Shown piece by piece: positions 9,953 through 17,365 of a stretch of 64,000 nucleotides of DNA; the stretch's first letter is position 1, and each line of letters starts with the position of its first letter. The DNA lies in NCBI RefSeq assembly GCF_000092425.1, contig NC_014221.1:2671001-2735000 (forward strand), read 5' to 3'. The position numbers and the translations under genes are program-made. The DNA comes from Truepera radiovictrix DSM 17093. GTDB taxonomy: Bacteria > Deinococcota > Deinococci > Deinococcales > Trueperaceae. The notes under the pieces are model-generated. The model saw nothing but the letters and a program-made list of their open reading frames with translations, made no database searches and was not told the DNA's origin.

Positions 9953-9983
9953 CTTTTTGACCAAAAAGTGTAGACTAAAAAGC
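9953..9983 (+). promoter_or_regulatory. Promoter and inverted-repeat operator of the toxin-antitoxin pair
   Basis: CTTTTTG-AC-CAAAAAG (9953-9968) is a perfect 7-bp inverted repeat. A further TAAAAAG half-site lies at 9976-9982. TAGACT (9971-9976) is a plausible -10 box, 7 bases before the antitoxin ATG. Phd/YefM antitoxins repress their own promoters by binding such palindromes, so this is the likely autoregulatory site (inference). Confidence 0.6.
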
Positions 9984-10211
9984 ATGAAGACGCTTCAGCT
10001 CCACGAGGTGAAAGCCCACCTTTCCAAGCTCATCGAGGAGGTGTTGCGCGGCGAGGAGATCATCATTTCGCGGCATGGCAAACCGGTCGCCAAGCTCACA
10101 GGGCTCTCTGCACCTGAAAAGCGCGAGCTGGGCTTCTACCCTATCGTGTTCGAAAACGACCTCCTCGAGCCCACCGACGACGACATCATCGACGTTTTCT
10201 ACAACACCTAA
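9984..10211 (+). CDS. Phd/YefM-type antitoxin
   Basis: A 75-residue antitoxin with the Phd/YefM N-terminal fold: MKTLQLHEVKAHLSKLIEEV followed by GEEIIISRHGKPVAKL. The first half should dimerise and bind the operator; the acidic C-terminal tail (LLEPTDDDIIDVFYNT) should wrap around and inhibit the toxin. ATG at 9984 is chosen by family length and by the -10 box 7 bases upstream. Its stop overlaps the toxin ATG by one base (TAATG), the usual coupled antitoxin-toxin order. Confidence 0.92.
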   Translation: MKTLQLHEVKAHLSKLIEEVLRGEEIIISRHGKPVAKLTGLSAPEKRELGFYPIVFENDLLEPTDDDIIDVFYNT

Positions 10212-10603
10212 TGCGCCTGCTCCTCGATACCCATGCCCTCGCGTGGGCCGTCGGTGCACCGCAGCTACTCAGCCGGCGCGCTTTAGCGCTACTCAGCGAG
10301 CCTCAGCACACCTTGCTCGTGAGCCCTGTGAGCCTGTGGGAGATGAGCATCAAGTACCGTGCCGGCAGGTGGCCAGAGGTAGCCCCGTTCGTAGACGAAC
10401 AACAGTACACGGCGTTCGCCAAACGGCTAGGGCTCGAGGAGCTCCCTATCCGCATCCCGCACGCGCGCCTGGCAGGACAGTTTGACACGGAGCACAAAGA
10501 CCCCTTCGATCGCCTTTTAGCAGCTCAGGCGCTTCTGGAAGGGGTCCCCCTTGTCAGCAAAGATCCAGCGCTGTCCACCTTCCCCGTCGCAATCGAATGG
10601 TGA
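10211..10603 (+). CDS. PIN-domain toxin (VapC-like ribonuclease)
   Basis: A 130-residue PIN-domain protein, the probable toxin and Mg-dependent RNase partner of the upstream antitoxin. Acidic PIN residues are visible: D6 in LLLDTHALAW, E43 in SLWEMSIK, D96 and D99 in HKDPFDRLLAAQA, and D117 in SKDPAL. The MRLLLDTHALAWA opening and SPVSLWEMSIKYRAG block are typical of the Sll0205-like PIN subgroup often paired with Phd antitoxins. It overlaps the antitoxin stop by one base. No cleavage target can be inferred. Confidence 0.93.
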   Translation: MRLLLDTHALAWAVGAPQLLSRRALALLSEPQHTLLVSPVSLWEMSIKYRAGRWPEVAPFVDEQQYTAFAKRLGLEELPIRIPHARLAGQFDTEHKDPFDRLLAAQALLEGVPLVSKDPALSTFPVAIEW

Positions 10604-10676
10604 ACTCCCTTTTCTTCGACCTCAGCTGACAGAAAAGCACAGGTGGCACAAGCGTCGCGACCACGCCTGCACCGCC

Positions 10677-11822
10677 TTACGTTGCGTCTCCGTCGAAAAG
10701 CCCCGCGAACGCCTCGACCACCTGGGGGTCGAACTGCGCCCCGGCCTGCGCCCGAATCTCCGCGAGCGCCGCCTCGTGCGACCAGGCTTTTTTGTAGGGT
10801 CGTTCGGAGGTGAGCGCGTCGTAGACGTCGCAGACTGAAAAGATACGGGCCAACAGGGGGATCTCAGCGCCCTGCAGCCCGTGCGGGTACCCGCGGCCGT
10901 CCCAACGCTCGTGGTGGTGCAAAACCGTCTCGAGCGTCGCGCGGGGCAAAAACTCGAGCTGCGCCGCCACGCGGTACCCCGCGGTGACGTGCTGGCGCAT
11001 CGTCCTCCACTCCTCGTCGGAGAGGCGTCCAGGCTTATGCAAGATCGCGTCGGGCGTCGCGACCTTGCCGAGGTCGTGCAAGTAGGCGCCCCAACGCAGC
11101 GCGTCGCGTTCCTCCGGGGTGAGCGCTAGCGCCTCCCTGACCCTTAGGGCGAGCTCGGTGACGCGGTCGGTGTGGCCCTTGACCTCCGAATCGCGGCTCT
11201 CGACCGCCACGCCGAGCGCTTTGATGGCCCCCTCCTTGGCGCGCAGCGCCCGCTCCTTCTCCAGAAGCGCCTGCTCCTCGGCCACGAGCCGCGCGGCGAG
11301 CGCCGCGAGCGTCCCGGCGACCGCCCCGAAGAGGTCGCACTCGCGCGGGCTCCAGACGTGCGGCTCAAAGGTGTGCATCAAAAAAGCGCCCTTGAGCGCC
11401 CCGTCGCGGCTCAGCACCGGGGCGGCGGCGAGGCTCCTGATACCGAGTTCGGGGAAGCCGGCGGCCTCCGGCGCGGCGCTCGTGTCGTCGAAAAAGAGCG
11501 GCAGCGCGCCCCTTTCGAGCGCCCGCATAAGCGGGGTCTCGGCGGGCAGCCCGTGCGCCAAGATCGCCGCCATCGCCGGACCCTGCGGCATCACCCCGGA
11601 GGCCGAACGCGCCTTGAACAGGCCGCCGTCCACCTGGAAGTAGGCCGAACCCACCGCCCGCGTGCGCGACACGAGCGCCTCTAGCGCGGGCAACACCGCG
11701 CTCGGGATGTCGGGGGCCGAGAGGGCGAGCTGCGTCAGCGCGACGATGAGCTGCGCTCTCGGCTCCTTTTGGTCGGAAGCGGGCGAAGAGTCGGTGGCGA
11801 GGTAAGAGGGCGCTTGGGACAT
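10677..11822 (-). CDS. GAF and HD-GYP domain protein (probable c-di-GMP phosphodiesterase)
   Basis: 381-residue cytoplasmic signalling protein. Residues ~25-180 form a GAF-like sensor, ~180-205 a coiled coil rich in A/E/L/K, and ~205-375 an HD-GYP domain with intact motifs: H249-D250 in YLHDLGK, H280 region, HHHERWDGRGYP (~302-313) and DVYDALTSERPYK. The intact HD and GYP residues predict hydrolysis of cyclic di-GMP. The ATG at 11822 has an excellent AAAGGAGA ribosome site, and a TACAAT -10 box lies at 11856-11861. The GAF ligand is unknown. Confidence 0.92.
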   Translation of the reverse strand: MSQAPSYLATDSSPASDQKEPRAQLIVALTQLALSAPDIPSAVLPALEALVSRTRAVGSAYFQVDGGLFKARSASGVMPQGPAMAAILAHGLPAETPLMRALERGALPLFFDDTSAAPEAAGFPELGIRSLAAAPVLSRDGALKGAFLMHTFEPHVWSPRECDLFGAVAGTLAALAARLVAEEQALLEKERALRAKEGAIKALGVAVESRDSEVKGHTDRVTELALRVREALALTPEERDALRWGAYLHDLGKVATPDAILHKPGRLSDEEWRTMRQHVTAGYRVAAQLEFLPRATLETVLHHHERWDGRGYPHGLQGAEIPLLARIFSVCDVYDALTSERPYKKAWSHEAALAEIRAQAGAQFDPQVVEAFAGLFDGDAT

Positions 11823-11911
11823 CGGTGCGGATCTCCTTTGACCTGAGTTCAAGCCATTGTAGAGGGGTGCGGGGGGATCGACGGCGAATTTTTACCCCCG
11901 CTTCAGCAGCC

Positions 11912-12316
11912 CTACGGCTCGCGAAAGCTTTTGGCGCGGAGTTCGAGCCTACCCCGCGGGTCCTGGCTGAAAAACAGCCCACCTTCACGTACCGAGTCAG
12001 GCGGCACGAAGTCGAAGGTCAGCTCGCTCGTCTCGGCGACCTCGCCCCCGCGCCGCAGCGCCCCTTCGACCACGAGCTCCGCCGCCGTCTCCCCACCGCG
12101 GTTGGCCGCCTCGAGCCGCACCAGGTAGCCCCCCGACGAGGGCTGCACGTCAAGGACGCGCAGCGCGATCTCTGGCGGCGTGTCGGGCGTTAAAAGGGCT
12201 TGGTAGAGCAGAAAGCCGAGCACACCGGCGACGAGCAGCAGCCCCAGCGCGGCCACCCCCCACTCGAGCCTCGAGGGGAGTTGCGGGGTGGGCGCTCCGG
12301 CATCCCTTGCATTCAT
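11912..12316 (-). CDS. TIGR02588-like membrane-anchored protein
   Basis: 134-residue protein with one N-terminal membrane segment (~18-41) and a soluble beta-rich C-terminal domain (EIALRVLDVQPSSGGYLVRL, ANRGGETAAELVVEG) resembling a small extracytoplasmic beta-sandwich. The pattern and its location after a TIGR02587-like gene match the two-gene pair on which TIGR02588 is defined; the assignment is from memory of that family. Function is unknown. ATG at 12316 overlaps the upstream stop by one base (TAATG), so the two are co-translated. Confidence 0.72.
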   Translation of the reverse strand: MNARDAGAPTPQLPSRLEWGVAALGLLLVAGVLGFLLYQALLTPDTPPEIALRVLDVQPSSGGYLVRLEAANRGGETAAELVVEGALRRGGEVAETSELTFDFVPPDSVREGGLFFSQDPRGRLELRAKSFREP

Positions 12317-13152
12317 TACAGGATGAGGCGCGCCGCCGCCGCGCCCACCGCCGCCGGAAAGCCGAGCACCACCGCCGCCATCAAAAGCTGCGCGACCCCC
12401 ATCCCCTCGGCGCGCCCGAAAACCCACAGCACGTAGAGCGACACGAGCAGCGCCACCGCGTAGCCGACCACGGTAAAACGCAGGAACAGGCTCCCCACGG
12501 GGGTCGCCTCGGGGACCGCTTCCTGCCCCCGAAACGCGACCGCGTAGACGAAAGCGTGCATGATCACAAGCGACGCGAGCACGAGCAAAAGCGCGTGCCA
12601 GGGGGTGAACTGGTAGGAGATCAGCACCATCTCGTCGGTCGGCGCGAGGTTAAAGGCCAAAAAGAGCGCCCCGACCACCATGTAGACGAGTTCGGCGCCG
12701 TACCCGCGGTCGCGCGCCCCCTTCTCGGTCTCCTGGATGCCGAGCTGCCGCGCCGCCAGCATCGCCCCGATGCTCGCCGGGACGACCTGCATAGCGACCT
12801 TGCCGACCACCTCGTCCCACGACATACCGCGCTCCAAAACCGAAAAGAGCAACAAAAACGCCCCCGCGGTGACGAAACCGACGGCGAGCGCCACGAAGGT
12901 GTCGAGCAGGTCGTCTAGTAGGCACGACGAATCCCGAAAGCCGATGTAGCGAGAGAGCAGGACCAAAAGCGGCACGTTGAGCCCCACGAGCAGCGCGAGC
13001 CGGAAGCGCTCCAAGTAGAAGCCGAGCCACCACATCTCCATGGTCATGAGCATGGGCAGCGAAAAGATGAGGGCGCCCCCAAAGGCGCGGGCGAGCTCCA
13101 CCGCAAAGGTGCGGCTGCTCTCGCGCGTCCTCGCTAGCGAAAGCGTGTCCAT
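12316..13152 (-). CDS. TIGR02587-like integral membrane protein
   Basis: 278-residue polytopic membrane protein, about seven segments by eye. The opening (SSRTFAVELARAFGGALIFSLP, LPMLMTMEMWWLGF) and GFRDSSCLLDD segment fit the TIGR02587 family of uncharacterised inner-membrane proteins. It is translationally coupled to the TIGR02588-like gene, whose single-TM product probably partners it. No transporter or enzyme motif is recognised. The ATG at 13152 has no strong ribosome site. The long hydrophobic segments rule out a shadow frame. Confidence 0.78.
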   Translation of the reverse strand: MDTLSLARTRESSRTFAVELARAFGGALIFSLPMLMTMEMWWLGFYLERFRLALLVGLNVPLLVLLSRYIGFRDSSCLLDDLLDTFVALAVGFVTAGAFLLLFSVLERGMSWDEVVGKVAMQVVPASIGAMLAARQLGIQETEKGARDRGYGAELVYMVVGALFLAFNLAPTDEMVLISYQFTPWHALLLVLASLVIMHAFVYAVAFRGQEAVPEATPVGSLFLRFTVVGYAVALLVSLYVLWVFGRAEGMGVAQLLMAAVVLGFPAAVGAAAARLIL

Positions 13153-13332
13153 AGGCCCCTAGCCTAAGGCTTCTCGCCGCTTTTGGATACGGGCGCCGCA
13201 GCAGGTGCCGACGCCCCGCACGCGCCACAAACGCACCCGGCTCCGGTAGCGCCGCCCACTCCGCGAGCGATATACTCGCCTGTCGGCGGGAGGTGACATT
13301 ACCGCCTTATATCTTCCAGCGACGCGCCTAGC

Positions 13333-14244
13333 TTGAGCGTCGCCCCGTTGGAGCTCGCCGTGTCACGCCCCCTCCTTCCACTCACCTACCTGCTCATCAC
13401 CCTCACCACCCAAGCCATCTGCGCCGCGCTCCTCTGGGTCGCCAGAACCAGCCAGGGCGTCGCCGCCGCCGAAACGCTGCCGCTCGTCGTCATCCTCTTC
13501 GTGGGGGCGCTTTTTGTCTCGGCGACCTATCACCTCGGGCAGCAGCTGAGGGGTCTCGGCGCGCGCGCGCACCTCGTCACGCTCGGGGCTGCAGCCGCGA
13601 CCAACCTCGCGCTCGCCGTCGCCGCCCCCCTCCCCGCGACCTTCGCGCTCGCCCCCCTCACGGCCATCGTCGCCGGCGAGCTCTACCGCGCGGCGTTTCG
13701 CCTGCACGCCCCTATGCTCGCCTCGATGACGGTGTACGTGGTCTGCACCCTGCTCGCCAACTTCACCTTCGACTCGTTTTTGGAGCTCCCCCTGTACGGC
13801 CAACTCTCGGTCGGCACGCTCTTTTTCGGGGTGACCTTTACCCAGCGCGACCGCGTGCACCGCTTTGGGCGCGTGCACGCCTATCAGATGATCCTGGCAG
13901 CGGCGCTCCTAAACCTCGCGCTCTCGGTGTACATCGGGATCCCGCTGCGCTTTCTGCTCGCGGGGTTTCTCGCCATCTTGATCGCCGAGATCGCCGACAC
14001 CGAGGTCTATCAGCGCTTTATCGAGCGCCGTTGGATCGTCCGCGTCGCGACCTCGAACGCGGTCTCCATCCCGCTCGACTCGGCGGTGTTTACCGCGATC
14101 GCCTTTGCGGGCACCTTTAGCGTTGCGATGATGGCGGAGATCGTGTTCGCCGACATTCTCGCCAAAACGGCCGTCGGGCTGCTCGCTGCCGCGCGCCTTT
14201 TGCGCCAGGAGACCCACGCCCTCGCGCCGCAGCGAGCCCCGTGA
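13333..14244 (+). CDS. VUT family transporter (DUF165/YhhQ-like)
   Basis: 303-residue membrane protein with about eight segments. The diagnostic VUT motifs are IADTEVYQRFIERRWIVRV and SNAVSIPLDSAVFTAIAF. The family includes the queuosine-precursor transporter YhhQ, so uptake of a 7-deazapurine or related vitamin is likely but not proven. The start is uncertain: TTG at 13333 gives the longest sensible N-terminus, and GTG at 13360 is an alternative. A TATACT box lies at 13271-13276. No convincing preQ1 riboswitch was found in the leader, and no queuosine genes are adjacent. Confidence 0.85.
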   Translation: MSVAPLELAVSRPLLPLTYLLITLTTQAICAALLWVARTSQGVAAAETLPLVVILFVGALFVSATYHLGQQLRGLGARAHLVTLGAAAATNLALAVAAPLPATFALAPLTAIVAGELYRAAFRLHAPMLASMTVYVVCTLLANFTFDSFLELPLYGQLSVGTLFFGVTFTQRDRVHRFGRVHAYQMILAAALLNLALSVYIGIPLRFLLAGFLAILIAEIADTEVYQRFIERRWIVRVATSNAVSIPLDSAVFTAIAFAGTFSVAMMAEIVFADILAKTAVGLLAAARLLRQETHALAPQRAP

Positions 14245-14336
14245 GCGAGCGGCCTTACACACCGTTGCTGAGCGAGGTTACGGTCTTTTCGGAGCGCCGT
14301 TTTTATAGTGATGGTGCAGCGGAGAAAGGGTGAAAG

Positions 14337-14585
14337 ATGGCCGACGCACCGAGTGAAGAGAGCCGCATCAAGGAAAACGAGCGCGTTTCGTTTGTCGACC
14401 TGGGGATGGCGCTCTACGAACGCCTCACGGGTCGCGGCGCCGCCATCAACTACGAGTTTAAGGACATGCTCGTCGAGGTGCCGCGCGACACCGGCCCCGA
14501 CGCGCCGCGCGCGACTTGGAAGCTCAACGGCACGTTGCGCATCACCACCGACGAGACGGGGCACCCGCGCAGCGCAGGTAGCTAG
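14337..14585 (+). CDS. Small hypothetical protein
   Basis: An 82-residue soluble protein of unknown function, mixed charged, with the conserved-looking block FKDMLVEVPRDTGP and WKLNGTLRITTDE. It has a good GAAAGGGTGAAAG ribosome site and a TATAGT -10 box at 14304-14309, so expression is well supported. Its stop is three bases before the GTG of the next gene, indicating a two-gene operon that ends in a strong terminator. Confidence 0.75.
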   Translation: MADAPSEESRIKENERVSFVDLGMALYERLTGRGAAINYEFKDMLVEVPRDTGPDAPRATWKLNGTLRITTDETGHPRSAGS

Positions 14586-14588
14586 CGG

Positions 14589-14948
14589 GTGGCGCTCCTC
14601 GTCCACGCCGACCTCGACCTTGTTATCGACGGTTTACCGGCCAAACTGACGGGCTCGGGGCGGGTGCTGCGCTTAGAGCTCTCCGAGGCGCGCATCTTGC
14701 GCTCGCTCCTGCGCGTGTCGCTCCCCCGCTTCCCCATCTTCGGCAGCCGCGCACCCACCCCCGCCCAGCTCCCCGGCCTGTTGGCGGCTCAAGGGTTGAC
14801 CCTCGAGATCACCGACCCCAGCGGCCCGCTCCTCGTCCTCGGCGAGGGGGCCAAGGACAAGATCTATAGGCTTCCCGGCGTCGGGCGCCTCGAGTACGTC
14901 GCCCTCGCTCGCCCGGGCGCGGCGCTGCGGCTGCTCTTTGGCGCCTAA
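14589..14948 (+). CDS. Hypothetical protein
   Basis: 119-residue protein, second gene of a two-gene operon, not recognised. Alternating hydrophobic pattern (VHADLDLVIDGLPAKLTG, GRVLRLELSEARILR) suggests a beta-rich lipid- or hydrophobic-ligand-binding fold; this is a guess. It has no signal peptide or membrane helix. GTG at 14589 follows the previous stop by three bases. An intrinsic terminator starts 20 bases after the stop. Confidence 0.7.
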   Translation: MALLVHADLDLVIDGLPAKLTGSGRVLRLELSEARILRSLLRVSLPRFPIFGSRAPTPAQLPGLLAAQGLTLEITDPSGPLLVLGEGAKDKIYRLPGVGRLEYVALARPGAALRLLFGA

Positions 14949-14968
14949 AACCCGCCGACGGCCAGAGG

Positions 14969-14992
14969 CGGCGCCCACGGGCGCCGTTTTTT
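14969..14992 (+). terminator. Rho-independent terminator
   Basis: A perfect 8-bp stem CGGCGCCC/GGGCGCCG with a two-base loop is followed by six T residues (14987-14992). It ends the two-gene hypothetical operon just before the M24-like gene. Confidence 0.9.
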
Positions 14993-15007
14993 CATATGCT
15001 TAAGCCC

Positions 15008-16102
15008 ATGACTAGACGCGACGACCCCGCCCGTGAACTGAGCGACAAGCTGAGCCGCCTGCGCAAAACGATGGCCGCCGGCGGCTTCGGCGCCGCGCAC
15101 CTCGCCAAACTCGGCAACCTCGCCTGGCTGCTCTGCGGCGGCGACGCGCTCGTGTCGTTTGCCGACCCGCCGGTGGCCGAGGCGGTCGTCACCCCGCAAC
15201 GCGTGGTCGTGCTCATGGCCGAGATCGAGCGCGACCGGCTCGAGCGCGAGGCGTTCCCCCCCGGCGTCGAGGCCCGCTACTACCCGTGGCACGACCCGGG
15301 GGCGAAGCGGGCCGCGTTGGGCGAGCTCATCGGGGGTCGCAAGGTGCTCGCCGACGCCGCCGGGGTAGCGGGCGCCGAGGTGCGCGACTTCTGGACGCTG
15401 CGCACGCCGCTCACCCCCGAGGAGGTCGCGCGCTACCGCGCGCTGGGCCGCGACGCCGCCGAAGCCTTTACGGACGCCCTCACGGGGCTCGAGCCGGGGC
15501 TGCGCGAGCACGACGTCGCCGGGCGCCTCGCCAAGGCGCTGCGCGAGCGCGGCATGCAGCCCGCGCTCATCCTGGTCGCCGCCGACGAACGCCTGAAGCG
15601 CTACCGGCACCCGTTGCCGACGGACAACCGCTTCGCCGAGCGGCTGATGGCGGTCGCCTGCGCGCGGCGGGGGGGGCTCTACGCCAACCTCACCCGCCTC
15701 GTCTCCAGGCGCCCGTTGGGTGAGGACGCGGCGGCCTACCGCGGCCTTCTCGAGGTCGAAGGGGTGCTGCTGCGCTACACCCAGCACGGGGTGCTCGCGC
15801 GCGAACTCTTTCGGGAGGTCCGGGAGGCGTACGCGGCGATCGGCTTCCCCGACGAGTGGCGGCGCCACCACCAAGGGGGCGCGTGCGGCTACGAGACGCG
15901 CGACTTTGTCCTTCAACCGAACGACACGATGCTCGTCGACGGCAGCGCGTACGCCTGGAACCCGTCGCTGCCGGGGCTCAAGGTCGAGGACACGGTGCTG
16001 CTCCTAGAGGACAGGCTCGAGGTCCTCACCGCCGACCCCCGCTGGCCGAGCGTGGAGGTCAGCGGCCGAGCGCGGCCCGACGTATTGGTGCTCGAGCCTT
16101 GA
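15008..16102 (+). CDS. M24 (creatinase/Xaa-Pro peptidase-like) family protein lacking metal ligands
   Basis: About 364 residues with the two-domain layout of M24B proteins: an N-terminal creatinase-like domain (1-~140) and a pita-bread domain. The region that normally carries the DxG...D metal pair reads LMAVACARRGGLYANLTRLV, so both aspartates are missing. HHQGGACGYETRDF and a single late glutamate (KVEDTVLL) remain. The protein is therefore probably a non-metal hydrolase or binding protein, like creatinase. ATG at 15008 is preferred because TATGCT lies 7 bases upstream; ATG at 14996 is the alternative. Confidence 0.82.
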   Translation: MTRRDDPARELSDKLSRLRKTMAAGGFGAAHLAKLGNLAWLLCGGDALVSFADPPVAEAVVTPQRVVVLMAEIERDRLEREAFPPGVEARYYPWHDPGAKRAALGELIGGRKVLADAAGVAGAEVRDFWTLRTPLTPEEVARYRALGRDAAEAFTDALTGLEPGLREHDVAGRLAKALRERGMQPALILVAADERLKRYRHPLPTDNRFAERLMAVACARRGGLYANLTRLVSRRPLGEDAAAYRGLLEVEGVLLRYTQHGVLARELFREVREAYAAIGFPDEWRRHHQGGACGYETRDFVLQPNDTMLVDGSAYAWNPSLPGLKVEDTVLLLEDRLEVLTADPRWPSVEVSGRARPDVLVLEP

Positions 16103-16282
16103 GCCCGTGGCGCGTGGCCGCGGGGTTGCCGCCCACAGGCCACGCGCTACAAACCACCTGCCCGGCCGTAGAGGCACACCCGCTTCGCTGCCTGCGCCGC
16201 GCCCGTTTGCAGCGCTCGCACCAAGCGCGCATCATTCGCGTCGACCGCCCGCCGGAGCGCGCTCGAGCCGAAGAGCAGGTCT

Positions 16283-16462
16283 ATGAAGGGCTTCGTCGGC
16301 TCCTCCGCCGCGGGGACCCACGCGAACTGGGGAGGGCGGCGCGCCGAGCGCGAGGTCGGCCCGTGGCTGCTGTTGCCGGGGCTCATGATCGTGGTCGCGG
16401 TGTTGGCGTTTAACGTCGTCGGGGACGCGCTGCGCGACGCGGCGGACGCGCAGCTCAGGTAG
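16283..16462 (+). pseudogene. Relic of an oligopeptide/dipeptide ABC permease (C-terminal fragment)
   Basis: A 59-codon frame ends in W-L-L-L-P-G-L-M-I-V-V-A-V-L-A-F-N and GDALRDAADAQLR, the hallmark C-terminus of DppC/OppC-type permeases (consensus PGL...LAFNLLGDGLRDALDPRLR). The preceding residues fit the SFLGLG...W segment poorly but collinearly. The N-terminal ~220 residues of a permease are absent; upstream bases show only scattered resemblance. No intact peptide transporter genes are adjacent. It looks like a deletion remnant. The rest of 16103-16485 holds no gene I can support. Confidence 0.6.
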
Positions 16463-16485
16463 CGCCGGGGGTCGCCACCAGACGC

Positions 16486-17313
16486 TTATCGCGTCGGCGG
16501 CACGTAGTCGGGCACCCACGTCTGATGCGCCTTGTCGGGGCGCTCGTAGCCCTCGTCGGCCCCCGCCAGGTCGCGCGGCGGCATCTCCAGGGGCGGCGGG
16601 GTGAGGTCCTCGTACGGGATGAGGCTGAGCAGGTGCGCGATGCAACTTAGGTGCGCGCGGCGCTTGTCCTCGGCGTTCACCACGTACCAGGGGGACGCTT
16701 TGGTGTCGGTGTGGTAGAACATCGCGTCTTTGGCTTTGGAGTACGCCACCCAGCGCGCCCTCGCCTCCAAGTCCATCGGGCTCAGCTTCCAGCGCTTGGC
16801 CGGGTTCTCGTTGCGGCGGCGCATCCGGCGCTCCTGCTCGGCGGCGCTCACCGAAAACCAGTACTTGATGAGGATGATGCCGGCGTCTAACAAGAGGCGC
16901 TCAAAGGTCGGGCAGGCGTGCAGGAACTCGCGGTACTCGGCCTCGGTGCAAAAGCCCATCACCCGCTCGACCCCCGCGCGGTTGTACCAACTGCGGTCGA
17001 AGAGCACCATCTCCCCCGCGGCGGGGAGATGGTGGACGTAACGCTGAAAGTACCACTGGGTGCGCTCGCGCTCGGTCGGGGCGCCGAGCGCCACCACGCG
17101 GCACACGCGCGGGTTGAGGGGCTGGGTAATGCGCGTAATGGTGCTCCCCTTACCCGCCGCGTCGCGCCCCTCGAAGAGCACCACGACCTTGAGCCCCTGC
17201 GCTTTAATCCACCCCTGCAGTTTGACGAGCTCGAGCTGCAGGAGCGCCAGCTCGCGCGCGTAGACCTTTTTGTCGAGTTTGCCGAGCCCTTTCGCCGACC
17301 CCTGGCTCACCAC
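16486..17313 (-). CDS. ppk2: Polyphosphate kinase 2 family protein
   Basis: 275-residue P-loop enzyme that transfers phosphate between polyphosphate and nucleotides. Walker A is FEGRDAAGKGS (~47-57), the arginine-rich lid includes PTERERTQWYFQRY, and Walker B plus catalytic Asp is MVLFDRSWYNRAGVERVMGF (~102-121). Length and motifs fit the single-domain PPK2 group that mainly makes NTP from NDP, but the class cannot be fixed by eye. Tandem GTG codons at 17313/17310 follow a GAAGGGGGC ribosome site. It lies 53 bases downstream of an ANKH-like transporter, probably in one transcript. Confidence 0.93.
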   Translation of the reverse strand: MVSQGSAKGLGKLDKKVYARELALLQLELVKLQGWIKAQGLKVVVLFEGRDAAGKGSTITRITQPLNPRVCRVVALGAPTERERTQWYFQRYVHHLPAAGEMVLFDRSWYNRAGVERVMGFCTEAEYREFLHACPTFERLLLDAGIILIKYWFSVSAAEQERRMRRRNENPAKRWKLSPMDLEARARWVAYSKAKDAMFYHTDTKASPWYVVNAEDKRRAHLSCIAHLLSLIPYEDLTPPPLEMPPRDLAGADEGYERPDKAHQTWVPDYVPPTR

Positions 17314-17365
17314 GCGCCCCCTTCGCCGCTTCGCTTAAGCCGCTAGACCAGTATAGCGCGGCGAC

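Noticed and set aside
9957-9962. TTGACC as -35 of the antitoxin promoter
   Set aside because: Only 8 bases separate it from TAGACT; it is better explained as part of the inverted repeat.
13288-13296. GGGAGGTGA as ribosome site of the VUT gene
   Set aside because: No start codon in the correct frame lies at a suitable distance; more likely part of the leader hairpin.
13276-13332. Possible preQ1 riboswitch before the VUT transporter
   Set aside because: A GGCGG...CCGCC hairpin is present but the A-rich tail and loop sequence of preQ1 classes are missing.
16147-16386. Minus-strand 79-codon frame overlapping the permease relic
   Set aside because: No promoter or ribosome site; the plus-strand permease C-terminus explains part of the segment better.
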